Positions 1-5,786 are shown, counted from the first letter of the stretch. The stretch: DNA of 8,778 nt from Gemmatimonadales bacterium (GCA_013003805.1 JABDII010000565.1:1-8778), one strand, 5' to 3'. The notes: generated by a model from the sequence alone, not told the origin. Numbers and translations: made by a program.

Positions 1-2
1 TG

Positions 3-731
3 GCTGAGTGCGGCATCGGTTGCCTCACCAACCCCGACCACATCGGCCATCAACCCAAGGTCCAGTGGCTCGAGCAACGGTTCAAGGAGGGCTTGCGCTT
101 CCTCCTGTTTCGGAACAAGAAGGGCAAACCGCTGGCGTTCCTGGAGTACGTGCCGGGCGAGCATGCCTGGCGGCCGGTCGATGCCAAGGGCTGGCTGTTC
201 GTGCATTGCCTCTGGGTCTACCCCAGTGGGCAGAAGATCGGCGGGCTGGGCCACCGTCTGATTCAGGCCTGCCTGGACGAAGCGCGCCACGCGCGCGCCA
301 TCGGTGTAGCAGCCATGGTAAGTGACGGGGTCTGGATAGCGAGCAAGGATATCTACTTGAAGAACGGGTTCACCCAGATCGCCGAAGCCGATCGATTCCA
401 GCTCATCATTCATCGCCTGAAGAAGGGCCCCGCGCCGCGCTTCCGCGATATCGGCCAGAACCTGGCACGGCTCAAAGGCCTGCACGTCCTGTACGCCGCC
501 CAGTGTCCGATGCTGCCCAAGTCGGTGAGTGACCTCTCGGAAATGGCGGCCGAACACGGCCTGAAGCTCAAGGTCACCAAGTTCAATAGCGCACGCGATG
601 CCCAGAACGCGCCGTCGTACTATGGTGTATTCAATTTGGTGTGGAACGGTCGGCTCTTGTCGGACCATTACGTGAGCAAGGGCCGCTTCAGGAATCTCCT
701 GCGGAAGGAGATCTTGAAGGAGAAGGATTAG
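3..731 (+). CDS. GNAT-family N-acetyltransferase with YoaP-like C-terminal domain (5' end missing)
   Basis: The frame is open from the first complete codon in the window, so the true start lies upstream; 242 residues are visible. A TTG at 93 could serve as a start but would cut into the domain. Residues ~30-140 look like a GNAT domain: a strand ending in VHCLWVYP, the acetyl-CoA loop QKIGGLG (residues 77-83) followed by a helix, and the FLKNGF-type segment YLKNGF (~118-123) typical of motif B. From ~150 a second domain begins, GLHVLYAAQCPM with Cys168, ending in NLVWNGRLLSDHYVS; this matches the YoaP-like C-terminal region known in a subfamily of GNAT proteins. GNAT enzymes move acetyl from acetyl-CoA to an amine; the substrate here is unknown. 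The next gene starts on the base after the stop, implying co-transcription. The GNAT call is firm, the YoaP call good, the substrate unassigned. Confidence 0.85.
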   Translation, partial: AECGIGCLTNPDHIGHQPKVQWLEQRFKEGLRFLLFRNKKGKPLAFLEYVPGEHAWRPVDAKGWLFVHCLWVYPSGQKIGGLGHRLIQACLDEARHARAIGVAAMVSDGVWIASKDIYLKNGFTQIAEADRFQLIIHRLKKGPAPRFRDIGQNLARLKGLHVLYAAQCPMLPKSVSDLSEMAAEHGLKLKVTKFNSARDAQNAPSYYGVFNLVWNGRLLSDHYVSKGRFRNLLRKEILKEKD

Positions 732-1490
732 ATGGTCGTACTCTACCTCGCGGCCGCGCTCGTTCTGGCCGCAACGATTCTGGCACTCTTCCTGGCTTGG
801 GGATCCAACTGGGGGGCGACTCCGGAAGAGCGCGCCCAGGCAATGCCGGGCGATGCCTATCTCGCGGACGGTCCACCGGTACGGGTGGCCATGACACGCG
901 CCATTTCGATCCAGGCAGAACCGGAGATCGTCTGGCCCTGGCTGGCACAACTCGGGCGGGGCGCTGGTTGGTACAGCATCGACCGGTTGGATAACGGAGG
1001 GAAAGATTCCGCGCGACACATCGTTTCCTGGGTGCCGCCTCCCGAGGTGGGCGATGCGTCACCGGTCGGGTACCTGCGCCATATCGAGCCTGGTCGTGCC
1101 CTGGTATGGTGGCTCGGGGGGCTCCAGTATGTCGGTGCTACCACACGTTTGGTCACCGACATCCAAATCGCGCCCGAACAGGGAGGCACTCGACTGATCA
1201 CTCGCATGTCGGCCGACGCGGCGGGCCGCACCGCTCGGGTGTCCCTGCTGGTCTTCCGTTTCATTGATTCCATCATGGCAAGCCGACAGTTACTGGGAAT
1301 TCAACGGCGCATCGAACGCTACGAGGCGCGCCATGACAATCCGGAAGTGCCAGAGACCGGAGCCAGAGATCAGTATCAGCTCTATGAGGTGATCTACGCT
1401 TCTGGGGAAAGCGCTGGCGTGACCGGGAAAGAACACGCGGCGGACTGGCGCCAAACGGCAATTGAAGACGGCGTTCTCTCGGCTCGCTGA
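732..1490 (+). CDS. Membrane-anchored SRPBCC-family protein
   Basis: This 252-residue protein has an N-terminal hydrophobic helix (residues ~3-24, VVLYLAAALVLAATILALFL) and then an SRPBCC-type domain. Supporting features are the segment RAISIQAEPEIVWPWLAQLG (~56-75), typical of the first strand and helix of polyketide-cyclase/START-like folds, followed by GWYSIDRLDN, VGYLRHIEPGRALVWW and a late strand GGTRLITRMS, then a long C-terminal helix (FRFIDSIMASRQLLGIQRRIERYE). SRPBCC proteins bind hydrophobic ligands in a deep cavity; no catalytic residue can be named. The ATG at 732 directly abuts the TAG of the GNAT gene, with an AAGGAG Shine-Dalgarno at 717-722 inside that gene. The ~45 residues after the last helix are polar and look disordered. 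The family call is good and the ligand unknown. Confidence 0.8.
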   Translation: MVVLYLAAALVLAATILALFLAWGSNWGATPEERAQAMPGDAYLADGPPVRVAMTRAISIQAEPEIVWPWLAQLGRGAGWYSIDRLDNGGKDSARHIVSWVPPPEVGDASPVGYLRHIEPGRALVWWLGGLQYVGATTRLVTDIQIAPEQGGTRLITRMSADAAGRTARVSLLVFRFIDSIMASRQLLGIQRRIERYEARHDNPEVPETGARDQYQLYEVIYASGESAGVTGKEHAADWRQTAIEDGVLSAR

Positions 1491-1600
1491 TTCTTCTTAG
1501 AAAGGTCGATTGAGCGCGATGACACTAGAGATCGGACAGAACGCCACTGGCAGCCGGGCCTGGTGTATACCTTCCATGCCGCTGATACCGGAGGGAGCCC
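1491..1600. other. Intergenic gap before the VOC gene
   Basis: This 110-bp stretch has no ORF worth calling. It holds a short palindrome, TTCTTAGAA, at its 5' end and a GTATAC at ~1565-1570 that could be part of a -10 element, but I see no well-spaced -35 partner. A strong Shine-Dalgarno (GGAGGGAG, 1590-1597) sits just before the next start. It is a likely place for a new transcription start, since the genes on either side are not otherwise coupled. Confidence 0.4.
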
Positions 1601-1951
1601 ATGATTACAGGTGTCCACGCCATCGTCTATTCCCGGCAGGCCGATGATGTCCGGGCCTTCTTCCGGGACGTGCTTGGGTGGGAGTCGGTCGATGCGGGCC
1701 ATGGGTGGCTGATCTTCGCCGCCCCGCCGGCGGAGCTGGCGGTGCACCCCGCCGAAGAGGGGTCGCACGAGCTCTATCTCATGTGCGATGATCTGGATCG
1801 CACCGTCGCTGAGTTAGGACAGAAAGGCGTGTCCCTCGCCCGACCTATTCACGAAGAGTCGTGGGGTCGGGTGACGGCGCTCCAACTCCCGGACGGAAGC
1901 ATGCTCGGGCTGTACGAGCCGCGTCACCCAACCGCGCTACCAACCCCCTGA
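1601..1951 (+). CDS. VOC-superfamily (glyoxalase/bleomycin-resistance fold) protein
   Basis: The 116-residue single-domain protein has the paired beta-alpha-beta-beta-beta layout of the vicinal oxygen chelate fold. The first half opens with GVHAIVYSRQADDVRAFFRDVLGW (the strand plus helix ending in the usual FYRDVLG-like motif) and continues with DAGHGWLIFAAPPAELAVHP. The second half has HELYLMCDDLDRTVAELGQKGV and closes with LPDGSMLGLYEPRHP. His6 in the first strand and Glu106 in the last occupy positions often used as metal ligands in this fold; His56 could be a third. VOC proteins act as dioxygenases, glyoxalases, epimerases or drug-binding proteins, and sequence alone does not choose here. 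The start is fixed by GGAGGGAG four to eleven bases upstream. It probably forms an operon with the next small gene, 19 bp downstream. Confidence 0.85.
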   Translation: MITGVHAIVYSRQADDVRAFFRDVLGWESVDAGHGWLIFAAPPAELAVHPAEEGSHELYLMCDDLDRTVAELGQKGVSLARPIHEESWGRVTALQLPDGSMLGLYEPRHPTALPTP

Positions 1952-1955
1952 GGAG
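1951..1955 (+). promoter_or_regulatory. Shine-Dalgarno AGGAG favouring a CTG start at 1962
   Basis: AGGAG overlaps the last base of the VOC stop codon. It stands 6 bases before an in-frame CTG at 1962 but 15 bases before the first in-frame ATG at 1971. The normal 5-9 base spacing favours the rarer CTG. This affects only the first three residues of the small barrel-like protein. Confidence 0.45.
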
Positions 1956-1970
1956 ATCACACTGATTCGA

Positions 1971-2198
1971 ATGTTCGTGCGCCATCCAGACGAGTTCGAC
2001 GCTGAGCGAAAGGGCAAGGGTGTCGTGGGTGACGCCGTCTTTCAGGCGGCGGACAACCCAAACGACGTGACGGCATGGCATGACTTCGAGACGCTCGACT
2101 CTGCTCGCCGGTTCATTGACTCCGAGCGCCTGCGCGACGTGATGACTGGAGCGGGCGTGGCCGGCGTGCCCACGATATGGCTCACCACTCCCGCCTGA
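1971..2198 (+). CDS. Small alpha/beta-barrel-like (ABM/cyclase-type) protein, apparently internally shortened
   Basis: This 75-residue protein reads MFVRH, then EFDAERKGKGVVGDAVFQ, DNPNDVTAWHDFETLDSARRF and VAGVPTIWLTTPA. The pattern of strands and helices resembles small dimeric ferredoxin-like proteins of the antibiotic-biosynthesis-monooxygenase type. Relatives I remember have about a dozen more residues (a Trp/Tyr-rich helix) between FVRH and the EFDAER segment; here His5 runs straight into PDEFDAER, so an in-frame internal deletion is possible. The start is uncertain. The Shine-Dalgarno AGGAG (1951-1955) is well placed for a CTG at 1962, which would add L-I-R before the Met, but is 15 bases from the ATG used here. 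The gene sits 19 bp after the VOC gene and overlaps the next gene by 22 bp. The reading frame is convincing; the family name is moderate. Confidence 0.65.
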   Translation: MFVRHPDEFDAERKGKGVVGDAVFQAADNPNDVTAWHDFETLDSARRFIDSERLRDVMTGAGVAGVPTIWLTTPA

Positions 2199-2701
2199 GC
2201 ACCGGTTTGTCCGTGACCATTCTCGCGAGGACGGTCCTGCTCGCTGCCGGCTTGTCCCTCGTGCTTCTTGCCGCCTGCCAGGTGGCGAAGCCACCCAGGC
2301 TCGAACTCGCATCCATTGGCCCTGCAGCCGACATCGTGGCAGTGCATGCCACGGGCGAGTCCGGCGCCTATCGATTCGAGGTGCGAGTCCAAAGCCCCGA
2401 CACGGGGTGTGGCCAATACGCCGATTGGTGGGAGGTCACGAGCCAGGACGGCCAGTTGCTCTACCGACGTGTGCTGTCGCACAGCCATGTGGACGAGCAG
2501 CCCTTTACCCGGAGCGGTGAGCCGGTGCCGGTCGAGGCTGGCATGATCGTTTGGGTACGGGCGCACATGCATCCGAGTGGCTACGGCGGGACAGCGTTCA
2601 GAGGATCGGTGCGGGACGGCTTCGAGGCGGCCGACCTTCCTCCATCATTCGCTGCGGACCTGGCAGAGCGGCCGCCGCTTCCTCCGGCGTGCAGATTCTG
2701 A
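2177..2701 (+). CDS. Conserved uncharacterised lipoprotein
   Basis: The 174-residue product has an N-terminal hydrophobic stretch preceded by Arg18 and ending in LLAAC, a lipobox with the lipidated Cys at 34. It is therefore probably an envelope lipoprotein. The mature part is a compact beta-rich domain with three striking motifs: SPDTGCGQYADWWEV (73-87), SHSHVDEQPFTRSG (101-114) and RAHMHPSGYGG (128-138). These conserved-looking Asp, Trp, His and Gly clusters resemble an uncharacterised family I recall from environmental bacteria; I know no function. Cys78 and Cys172 could pair outside the cytoplasm. The ATG at 2177 lies inside the previous gene (22-bp overlap) with no clear Shine-Dalgarno, so translation may be coupled; in-frame TTG 2207 or GTG 2213 are alternative starts. 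Exported location is well supported; role unassigned. Confidence 0.75.
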   Translation: MAHHSRLSTGLSVTILARTVLLAAGLSLVLLAACQVAKPPRLELASIGPAADIVAVHATGESGAYRFEVRVQSPDTGCGQYADWWEVTSQDGQLLYRRVLSHSHVDEQPFTRSGEPVPVEAGMIVWVRAHMHPSGYGGTAFRGSVRDGFEAADLPPSFAADLAERPPLPPACRF

Positions 2702-2730
2702 CACCCATGTGTGAAGACGGTAGCTGACGC

Positions 2731-2738
2731 GAGGGGGG
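2731..2738 (+). promoter_or_regulatory. Shine-Dalgarno GAGGGGGG deciding the DUF3175 start
   Basis: The purine run lies 5 bases before the in-frame GTG at 2744 and is the best ribosome-binding match near this gene. An earlier in-frame GTG at 2711 has no comparable upstream signal, so 2744 is preferred. Confidence 0.5.
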
Positions 2739-2743
2739 CTCAC

Positions 2744-3061
2744 GTGGACAGAGCCAAGCGCAAGTGGTCACAGCGCGTCACCGAAACCAGTGATGCTTTG
2801 GACCTCGAGCCAGGCGTGTTCACCCTCGAGGATCCACGCCAGATCGCGCGCGCGCTCAAGCGTTCCGCCGAGCAGAGCCGGCGCCGCAAGTCCGACCCGT
2901 TCCGATCTGCGATGTCGATGCTCACCTTCTACATCAACCGGGCGGGCCGGCACGTGCCAGCGACGCAGCGTGCCCGACTCGAGGCCGCCAAGGACGAGCT
3001 GCGCAATCTGTTCGACCGGCCGCGCCGAACTCCCAAGCGAACCAGCCGGAGACATCCGTAG
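2744..3061 (+). CDS. DUF3175-family protein
   Basis: From the preferred GTG the product is 105 residues, small and very basic. The central part matches the DUF3175 pattern: KWSQRVTETSDALDLEPGVF (residues 7-26), a segment on processive Arg/Lys helices (DPRQIARALKRSAEQSRRRK), then PFRSAMSMLTFYINRAGR and a helix with AKDELRNLF. The final ~16 residues are Arg/Lys/Pro-rich and probably disordered. The function of the family is not known; the charge suggests nucleic-acid contact, which is only inference. A start at GTG 2711 would add 11 residues unlike the family and lacks a Shine-Dalgarno. The gene follows the lipoprotein after 42 bp and is followed by the longest non-coding gap in the window, so it may end a transcription unit. 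Confidence 0.8.
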   Translation: MDRAKRKWSQRVTETSDALDLEPGVFTLEDPRQIARALKRSAEQSRRRKSDPFRSAMSMLTFYINRAGRHVPATQRARLEAAKDELRNLFDRPRRTPKRTSRRHP

Positions 3062-3135
3062 TCGCTTCGGGCTCTCGGACAGCCTGGTTCACCTACCGGG
3101 GCGCTGGCCTTTTCAGCTGCGGGGTTGAATAGTGA

Positions 3136-3161
3136 GCAGGCGGGCGAGGGCGCCCGTCAGC
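3136..3161 (+). repeat. GC-rich hairpin between genes
   Basis: CGGGCG (3141-3146) and CGCCCG (3151-3156) form a perfect 6-bp stem around a 4-base loop. The stem extends by a G-T wobble, a G-C pair, one A-A mismatch and two more pairs out to 3136/3161. No T-run follows, so it is not a standard intrinsic terminator. It could still pause or protect transcripts. Confidence 0.4.
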
Positions 3162-3166
3162 GTGTG

Positions 3167-3196
3167 TGGCAAATGTCAGGTCCGCGTCCATATCAT
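3167..3196 (+). promoter_or_regulatory. Weak sigma70-like promoter candidate
   Basis: TATCAT (3191-3196) matches a -10 box in five of six positions. The only upstream partner is TGGCAA (3167-3172), a poor -35 match at 18-bp spacing. The local AT-richness and the position in the longest gap, about 20 bp before the start at 3215, support it a little; very short or leader-poor transcripts would result. Confidence 0.2.
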
Positions 3197-3203
3197 ATTA
3201 GGT

Positions 3204-3208
3204 CGGAG
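3204..3208 (+). promoter_or_regulatory. Shine-Dalgarno GGAGG setting the start at 3215
   Basis: GGAGG stands 6 bases before ATG 3215, which begins directly with a membrane-protein N-terminus (MKPALIVTVVFL). This overrules the longer TTG-initiated reading from 3125. Confidence 0.7.
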
Positions 3209-3214
3209 GCGACC

Positions 3215-3418
3215 ATGAAACCCGCACTCATTGTGACCGTCGTTTTCCTCTCACTCGTTGCACTGCTCCACTTGCTCCGCCTGCTCTTCGGTATCGGGGT
3301 CACTGTCAACGGCGTGGTCGTTCCAATGTGGGTGAGCCTCTTCGGTTGCCTCGGCCCGGCCGCGCTCGCCGTGTGGCTGTGGTTGGAGCAGCGCCCGTCT
3401 TCTGAGTCCGTCACCTAG
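3215..3418 (+). CDS. Small two-helix membrane protein
   Basis: The product is 67 residues. It has one hydrophobic helix at ~4-25 (ALIVTVVFLSLVALLHLLRLLF), a short loop with GVTVNGVVVPMW, and a second helix at ~36-57 ending in WLWLEQRP. The polar tail is about ten residues. The loop-and-helix arrangement resembles small uncharacterised inner-membrane proteins found widely in environmental genomes; I cannot assign a role. The start is well set by the GGAGG at 3204-3208, and the preceding codons in frame give a polar sequence that does not look native. It is followed after 27 bp by the DUF1569 gene and could share a transcript with it. Confidence is good that the gene is real, low for any function. 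Confidence 0.7.
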   Translation: MKPALIVTVVFLSLVALLHLLRLLFGIGVTVNGVVVPMWVSLFGCLGPAALAVWLWLEQRPSSESVT

Positions 3419-3419
3419 A

Positions 3420-3432
3420 AGGCACCAACGAT
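3420..3432 (+). repeat. 13-bp direct repeat, copy 1 (AGGCACCAACGAT)
   Basis: The same 13 bases occur at 7967-7979. Both copies lie in a short gap after a membrane-protein gene and end 13-14 bases before the next ATG. One such pair could occur by chance in a window of this size; the matched placement is what stands out. Confidence 0.4.
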
Positions 3433-3445
3433 TCCGAGCTTAGCC

Positions 3446-3886
3446 ATGCTGTCTCTCATGAACGCAGCGGATCGCGAGGCCGTAACGGACCGACTGCACC
3501 GGCTGACGCCCGATGCGCCAAACAAGTGGGGCCGCATGACGGCTCACGAAGCGGTGTGCCATATGTCGGATCAGCTGCGCGTCGGTTTGGGGGACCTTAC
3601 GACCAGCGGTCAGCCCGGTCTCGTGACCCGGACCCTGGGCAAGTGGATCGTGCTGCACCTCCCCCTTCCGATACCTCGCGGGCGCATCGAGACCGTTCCT
3701 GAAATGCAAACGGCTCGTCCCGCCACGTGGGGCGCCGATCTGGCAGCCTGCACCGAACTGATTCGGCGAGTCGGTGGCGGCCAGGCCTCCGGTACCCACC
3801 CTGCCTTCGGACCCACCACGCCGGCTGAGTGGGGTGTACTCGCCTACAAACATCTTGATCACCATCTACAGCAGTTCGGAGTCTAG
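3446..3886 (+). CDS. DUF1569-family (DinB-like four-helix) protein
   Basis: The 146-residue protein fits DUF1569, which belongs to the DinB/YfiT-like helical-bundle group. Markers are WGRMTAHEAVCHMSDQLR (28-45), HPAFGPTTPAEWGVLAYKHLDHHLQQFG (118-145) and the intervening helix with DLAACTELIRR. His39 together with His136 and His139/140 are placed like the three His ligands that hold a metal in DinB-like proteins. Members are thought to act as thiol-dependent or otherwise uncharacterised enzymes; no substrate can be read from the sequence. ATG 3446 has no strong Shine-Dalgarno, and ATG 3458 (residue 5) is an equal alternative. The gene ends 29 bp before the PhzF-family gene. Confidence 0.8.
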   Translation: MLSLMNAADREAVTDRLHRLTPDAPNKWGRMTAHEAVCHMSDQLRVGLGDLTTSGQPGLVTRTLGKWIVLHLPLPIPRGRIETVPEMQTARPATWGADLAACTELIRRVGGGQASGTHPAFGPTTPAEWGVLAYKHLDHHLQQFGV

Positions 3887-3915
3887 AGGTGCGCGCGAAA
3901 GGCTCGTGACCTGAT

Positions 3916-4815
3916 ATGGGCTACCGCTACTACATCTGCGACGTCTTCACCGACACCCGCTTCGGTGGCAACCAACTGGCGGTCCTGCCTGATGCGAGAG
4001 GCCTCTCGGACCAGCAAATGCAGCAGATAGCCCGTGAGTTCAATTTCTCCGAGACGACCTTCGTATTCCCCCCAGCCATGGGACATAGCCGAAGGGTCCG
4101 TATCTTTACCCCCACGGCCGAGCTGCCTTTTGCGGGGCACCCCAACATCGGAACCGCCTTCGTCCTCGCAACCGCGGGTGAGTTTGGCAATATCGACCCA
4201 ACGATCACGGTAACATTCGAGGAGAAGGCCGGGCTAGTTCCTATCGAAGTTCACAAGCGCCCTGGCAAGCCGATCTGGTGTGAGCTGGCGGCTCCCGAGC
4301 GCTTGTCGGTGGGCAAGACCACCGCACCAGAGACCTTGGCGGCCGCAGTTTCGCTCACCCCGGGCGACATCGTCACCCGGACCCATGCGCCCCAGGTGGC
4401 CTCAGTTGGCCTTGCGTTCCTCATAGCGGAATTGACGGACTGCGGCGCCTTGGAGCGCGCACGGCCCCACATGGAAGGACTCGGGGCCCTGATTTCCGCG
4501 GGAATGCCACCCGACGTGCACTTGTACATCAACAGTGCGGACGACTTCGATATTCGGGCTCGGATGTTCGCGCCGCTGGACAACATTCCCGAAGACCCCG
4601 CCACAGGCAGCGCCAATTGCGCCCTCGCCGGGTTGCTCGGCCACTACGACGAAGCAACCGACGGCAGCTTTCACTGGCGCATTGCTCAGGGAGTAGAGAT
4701 GGGGCGACCCAGCGTGCTCGAGGCACGTGCAGAGAAACGCGACGGCGTCGTTACGAATACTTGGATCGGTGGAGCCAGTGTCCTGGTCAGCGAAGGCGTC
4801 CTCGAAGTCGACTAG
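3916..4815 (+). CDS. PhzF-family isomerase-like protein
   Basis: At 299 residues this is a full-length PhzF/diaminopimelate-epimerase-fold protein. The N-terminal lobe carries YYICDVFTDTRFGGNQLAV, FNFSETTFV with Glu46, and RIFTPTAELPFAGHP with His75. The C-terminal lobe carries the signature EDPATGSA (226-233), with Asp227 and Ser232. These four residues line up with Glu45, His74, Asp208 and Ser213 that line the active site of PhzF from phenazine-making Pseudomonas, so the enzyme should be active. Only PhzF itself is known to isomerise a phenazine precursor; no other phz gene is present, so a phenazine role is unlikely and the substrate is open. ATG 3916 is the first start after an in-frame TGA at 3907; its Shine-Dalgarno (GAAAGG, ~3897) is distant. 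Confidence 0.92.
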   Translation: MGYRYYICDVFTDTRFGGNQLAVLPDARGLSDQQMQQIAREFNFSETTFVFPPAMGHSRRVRIFTPTAELPFAGHPNIGTAFVLATAGEFGNIDPTITVTFEEKAGLVPIEVHKRPGKPIWCELAAPERLSVGKTTAPETLAAAVSLTPGDIVTRTHAPQVASVGLAFLIAELTDCGALERARPHMEGLGALISAGMPPDVHLYINSADDFDIRARMFAPLDNIPEDPATGSANCALAGLLGHYDEATDGSFHWRIAQGVEMGRPSVLEARAEKRDGVVTNTWIGGASVLVSEGVLEVD

Positions 4816-4852
4816 GCGAGGCCGTGAGCGAGGGCTAGTAACAAACTAGGAC

Positions 4853-4856
4853 GAGG
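4853..4856 (+). promoter_or_regulatory. Shine-Dalgarno GAGG pointing to start 4866
   Basis: GAGG directly touches ATG 4857, too close to serve it, but is 9 bases from the second in-frame ATG at 4866. The shorter reading also gives a cleaner signal peptide (M-R-K then hydrophobic). Confidence 0.5.
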
Positions 4857-4865
4857 ATGATCATC

Positions 4866-5192
4866 ATGCGTAAGCTGGTTCTCTCAGTTCTAGCCTCGGC
4901 GGCAGTTCTCGGGTGCGTCAGTGGATCTGGCGGAATCAACAAGAACGAGTTGATGGGGGCTTGGACGTCGGGCGGCCCGAGCTTCGACTTCTATATACAA
5001 GATTCGACGGTGCTCTACGAGTTCGACATGGAGGAACATCCGTACGTCCTAGACGGCGATGTGATGGTGGTCGATTTTGGATCGGAAGAGCTTGGCATCC
5101 AGCGAAAGCAGATCCTCCTGTTGAGCAAAGACAGCCTGGTGCTCCAGGACGTCCAAACCGCGACGAGCACTACATTTCATCGCATGCAGTAG
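4866..5192 (+). CDS. Small lipoprotein, lipocalin-like beta-rich
   Basis: The product is 108 residues from ATG 4866. Its N-terminus MRKLVLSVLASAAVLGC is a classic lipoprotein signal with the lipidated Cys at 17. The mature part begins with a Gly/Ser linker, then LMGAWTSGGPSFDFYIQDSTV, a pattern of short alternating strands with a Trp shortly after the start that resembles small lipocalin-like domains. It goes on with YEFDMEEHPYVLDGDVMVV and ends with ILLLSKDSLVLQ. No catalytic motif is seen. The starting ATG 4857 would add three residues but lacks ribosome-binding space. It lies 50 bp after the PhzF-family gene and 33 bp before LemA, and so may be read together with the LemA unit. The lipoprotein call is strong; the lipocalin comparison is by pattern only. 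Confidence 0.7.
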   Translation: MRKLVLSVLASAAVLGCVSGSGGINKNELMGAWTSGGPSFDFYIQDSTVLYEFDMEEHPYVLDGDVMVVDFGSEELGIQRKQILLLSKDSLVLQDVQTATSTTFHRMQ

Positions 5193-5225
5193 CGTAGCAC
5201 GTATCGCCACAATCGGAGTCGACCC

Positions 5226-5786
5226 ATGGATCTGCTCGTTCTCGTCGTGTTGGCGGCGCTGGTCGCCTTCGCGATTGTCACCTACAACGGTCTCGCCCGG
5301 CTCCGGCTCCTGGCCGACAACGCCTGGGCCGACATCGACGTCCAGCTCAAGCGGCGCCACGACTTGGTCCCGAACCTCGTGGCAGCCGTCCAGGGTCACG
5401 CAGGCTACGAGAAAGGCACCCTCGAGGCCGTCGTCAGCGCCCGGAATCGCGCCATAAGCGCCACCGGCCCGGCGGCGAGTGGAGCGGCCGAGGGTGCCCT
5501 GGCCGGATCGGTGCGCCACATCTTTGCCCTGGCGGAGGCCTATCCCGATCTCAAGGCGGCGAGGAGCTTCCTGACGCTCCAGGAAGGCCTGACTGAGATC
5601 GAGGATCATATCCAGAACGCCCGGCGCTACTACAACGCGGTCGTCCGCGACTTCAACACCAAGATCGCGCAGTTTCCCTCAAACCAGATCGCGGGCGCGT
5701 TCCGTTTCGGACCGCGTGAGTTCTTCGAACTCGAAGACAGGTCAGAGGGGGCCGTGCCCGACATCGACCTGGAGCAAGGCTCGTGA
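5226..5786 (+). CDS. lemA: LemA-family membrane protein
   Basis: This 186-residue protein has the family architecture and usual length. A single N-terminal membrane helix (residues ~2-20) is followed by the hallmark NAWADIDVQLKRRHDLVPNL (32-51), then GHAGYEKGTLEAVVSARN, a helical segment FLTLQEGLTEIEDHIQNARRYYNAVVRDFNTKIAQFPSN (~116-154), and FFELED near the C-terminus. The rest is a helical bundle expected outside the inner membrane. LemA proteins have no settled biochemical role but often sit beside DUF2207 or TPM-domain membrane proteins. Here a GGAG at 5215-5218 serves ATG 5226, and the stop overlaps the GTG of the DUF2207 gene, so the two are almost certainly translated as a unit. The gene symbol is a family name, not evidence of orthology with the Listeria antigen. 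Confidence 0.93.
   Translation: MDLLVLVVLAALVAFAIVTYNGLARLRLLADNAWADIDVQLKRRHDLVPNLVAAVQGHAGYEKGTLEAVVSARNRAISATGPAASGAAEGALAGSVRHIFALAEAYPDLKAARSFLTLQEGLTEIEDHIQNARRYYNAVVRDFNTKIAQFPSNQIAGAFRFGPREFFELEDRSEGAVPDIDLEQGS

Larger units (their letters stand above)
3062..3214. other. Longest intergenic gap
   Basis: This 153-bp stretch has no convincing coding content; a TTG-started in-frame extension of the next gene reaches back to 3125 but is unlike the membrane protein it would precede. It contains a GC-rich hairpin (3136-3161), an AT-rich patch TATCATATTA (3191-3200) in otherwise GC-rich DNA, and the Shine-Dalgarno of the next gene. It probably separates two transcription units. Confidence 0.5.

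Noticed and set aside
8..325. Forward ORF overlapping the GNAT gene
   Set aside because: Arg/Pro/Gly-rich translation without domain features; it is an out-of-frame shadow of the acetyltransferase.
1547..1570. Promoter from CTGGCA and GTATAC before the VOC gene
   Set aside because: The spacing (about 12 bp) is too short for sigma70 and it does not match the sigma54 -24/-12 pattern.
3125..3214. Longer TTG-started version of the small membrane protein
   Set aside because: The added 30 residues are polar and unlike the protein, while GGAGG at 3204-3208 fits ATG 3215.
3420..3445. Integron attC site, suggested by the ACCAAC repeat and cassette-like genes
   Set aside because: The gaps are too short, no matching GTTRRRY box or long imperfect inverted repeat is present, and no integrase is seen.
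4835..4849. CTAGT-AACAA-ACTAG hairpin after the PhzF-family gene
   Set aside because: A 5-bp AT-containing stem is too weak and too likely by chance to call a terminator or operator.
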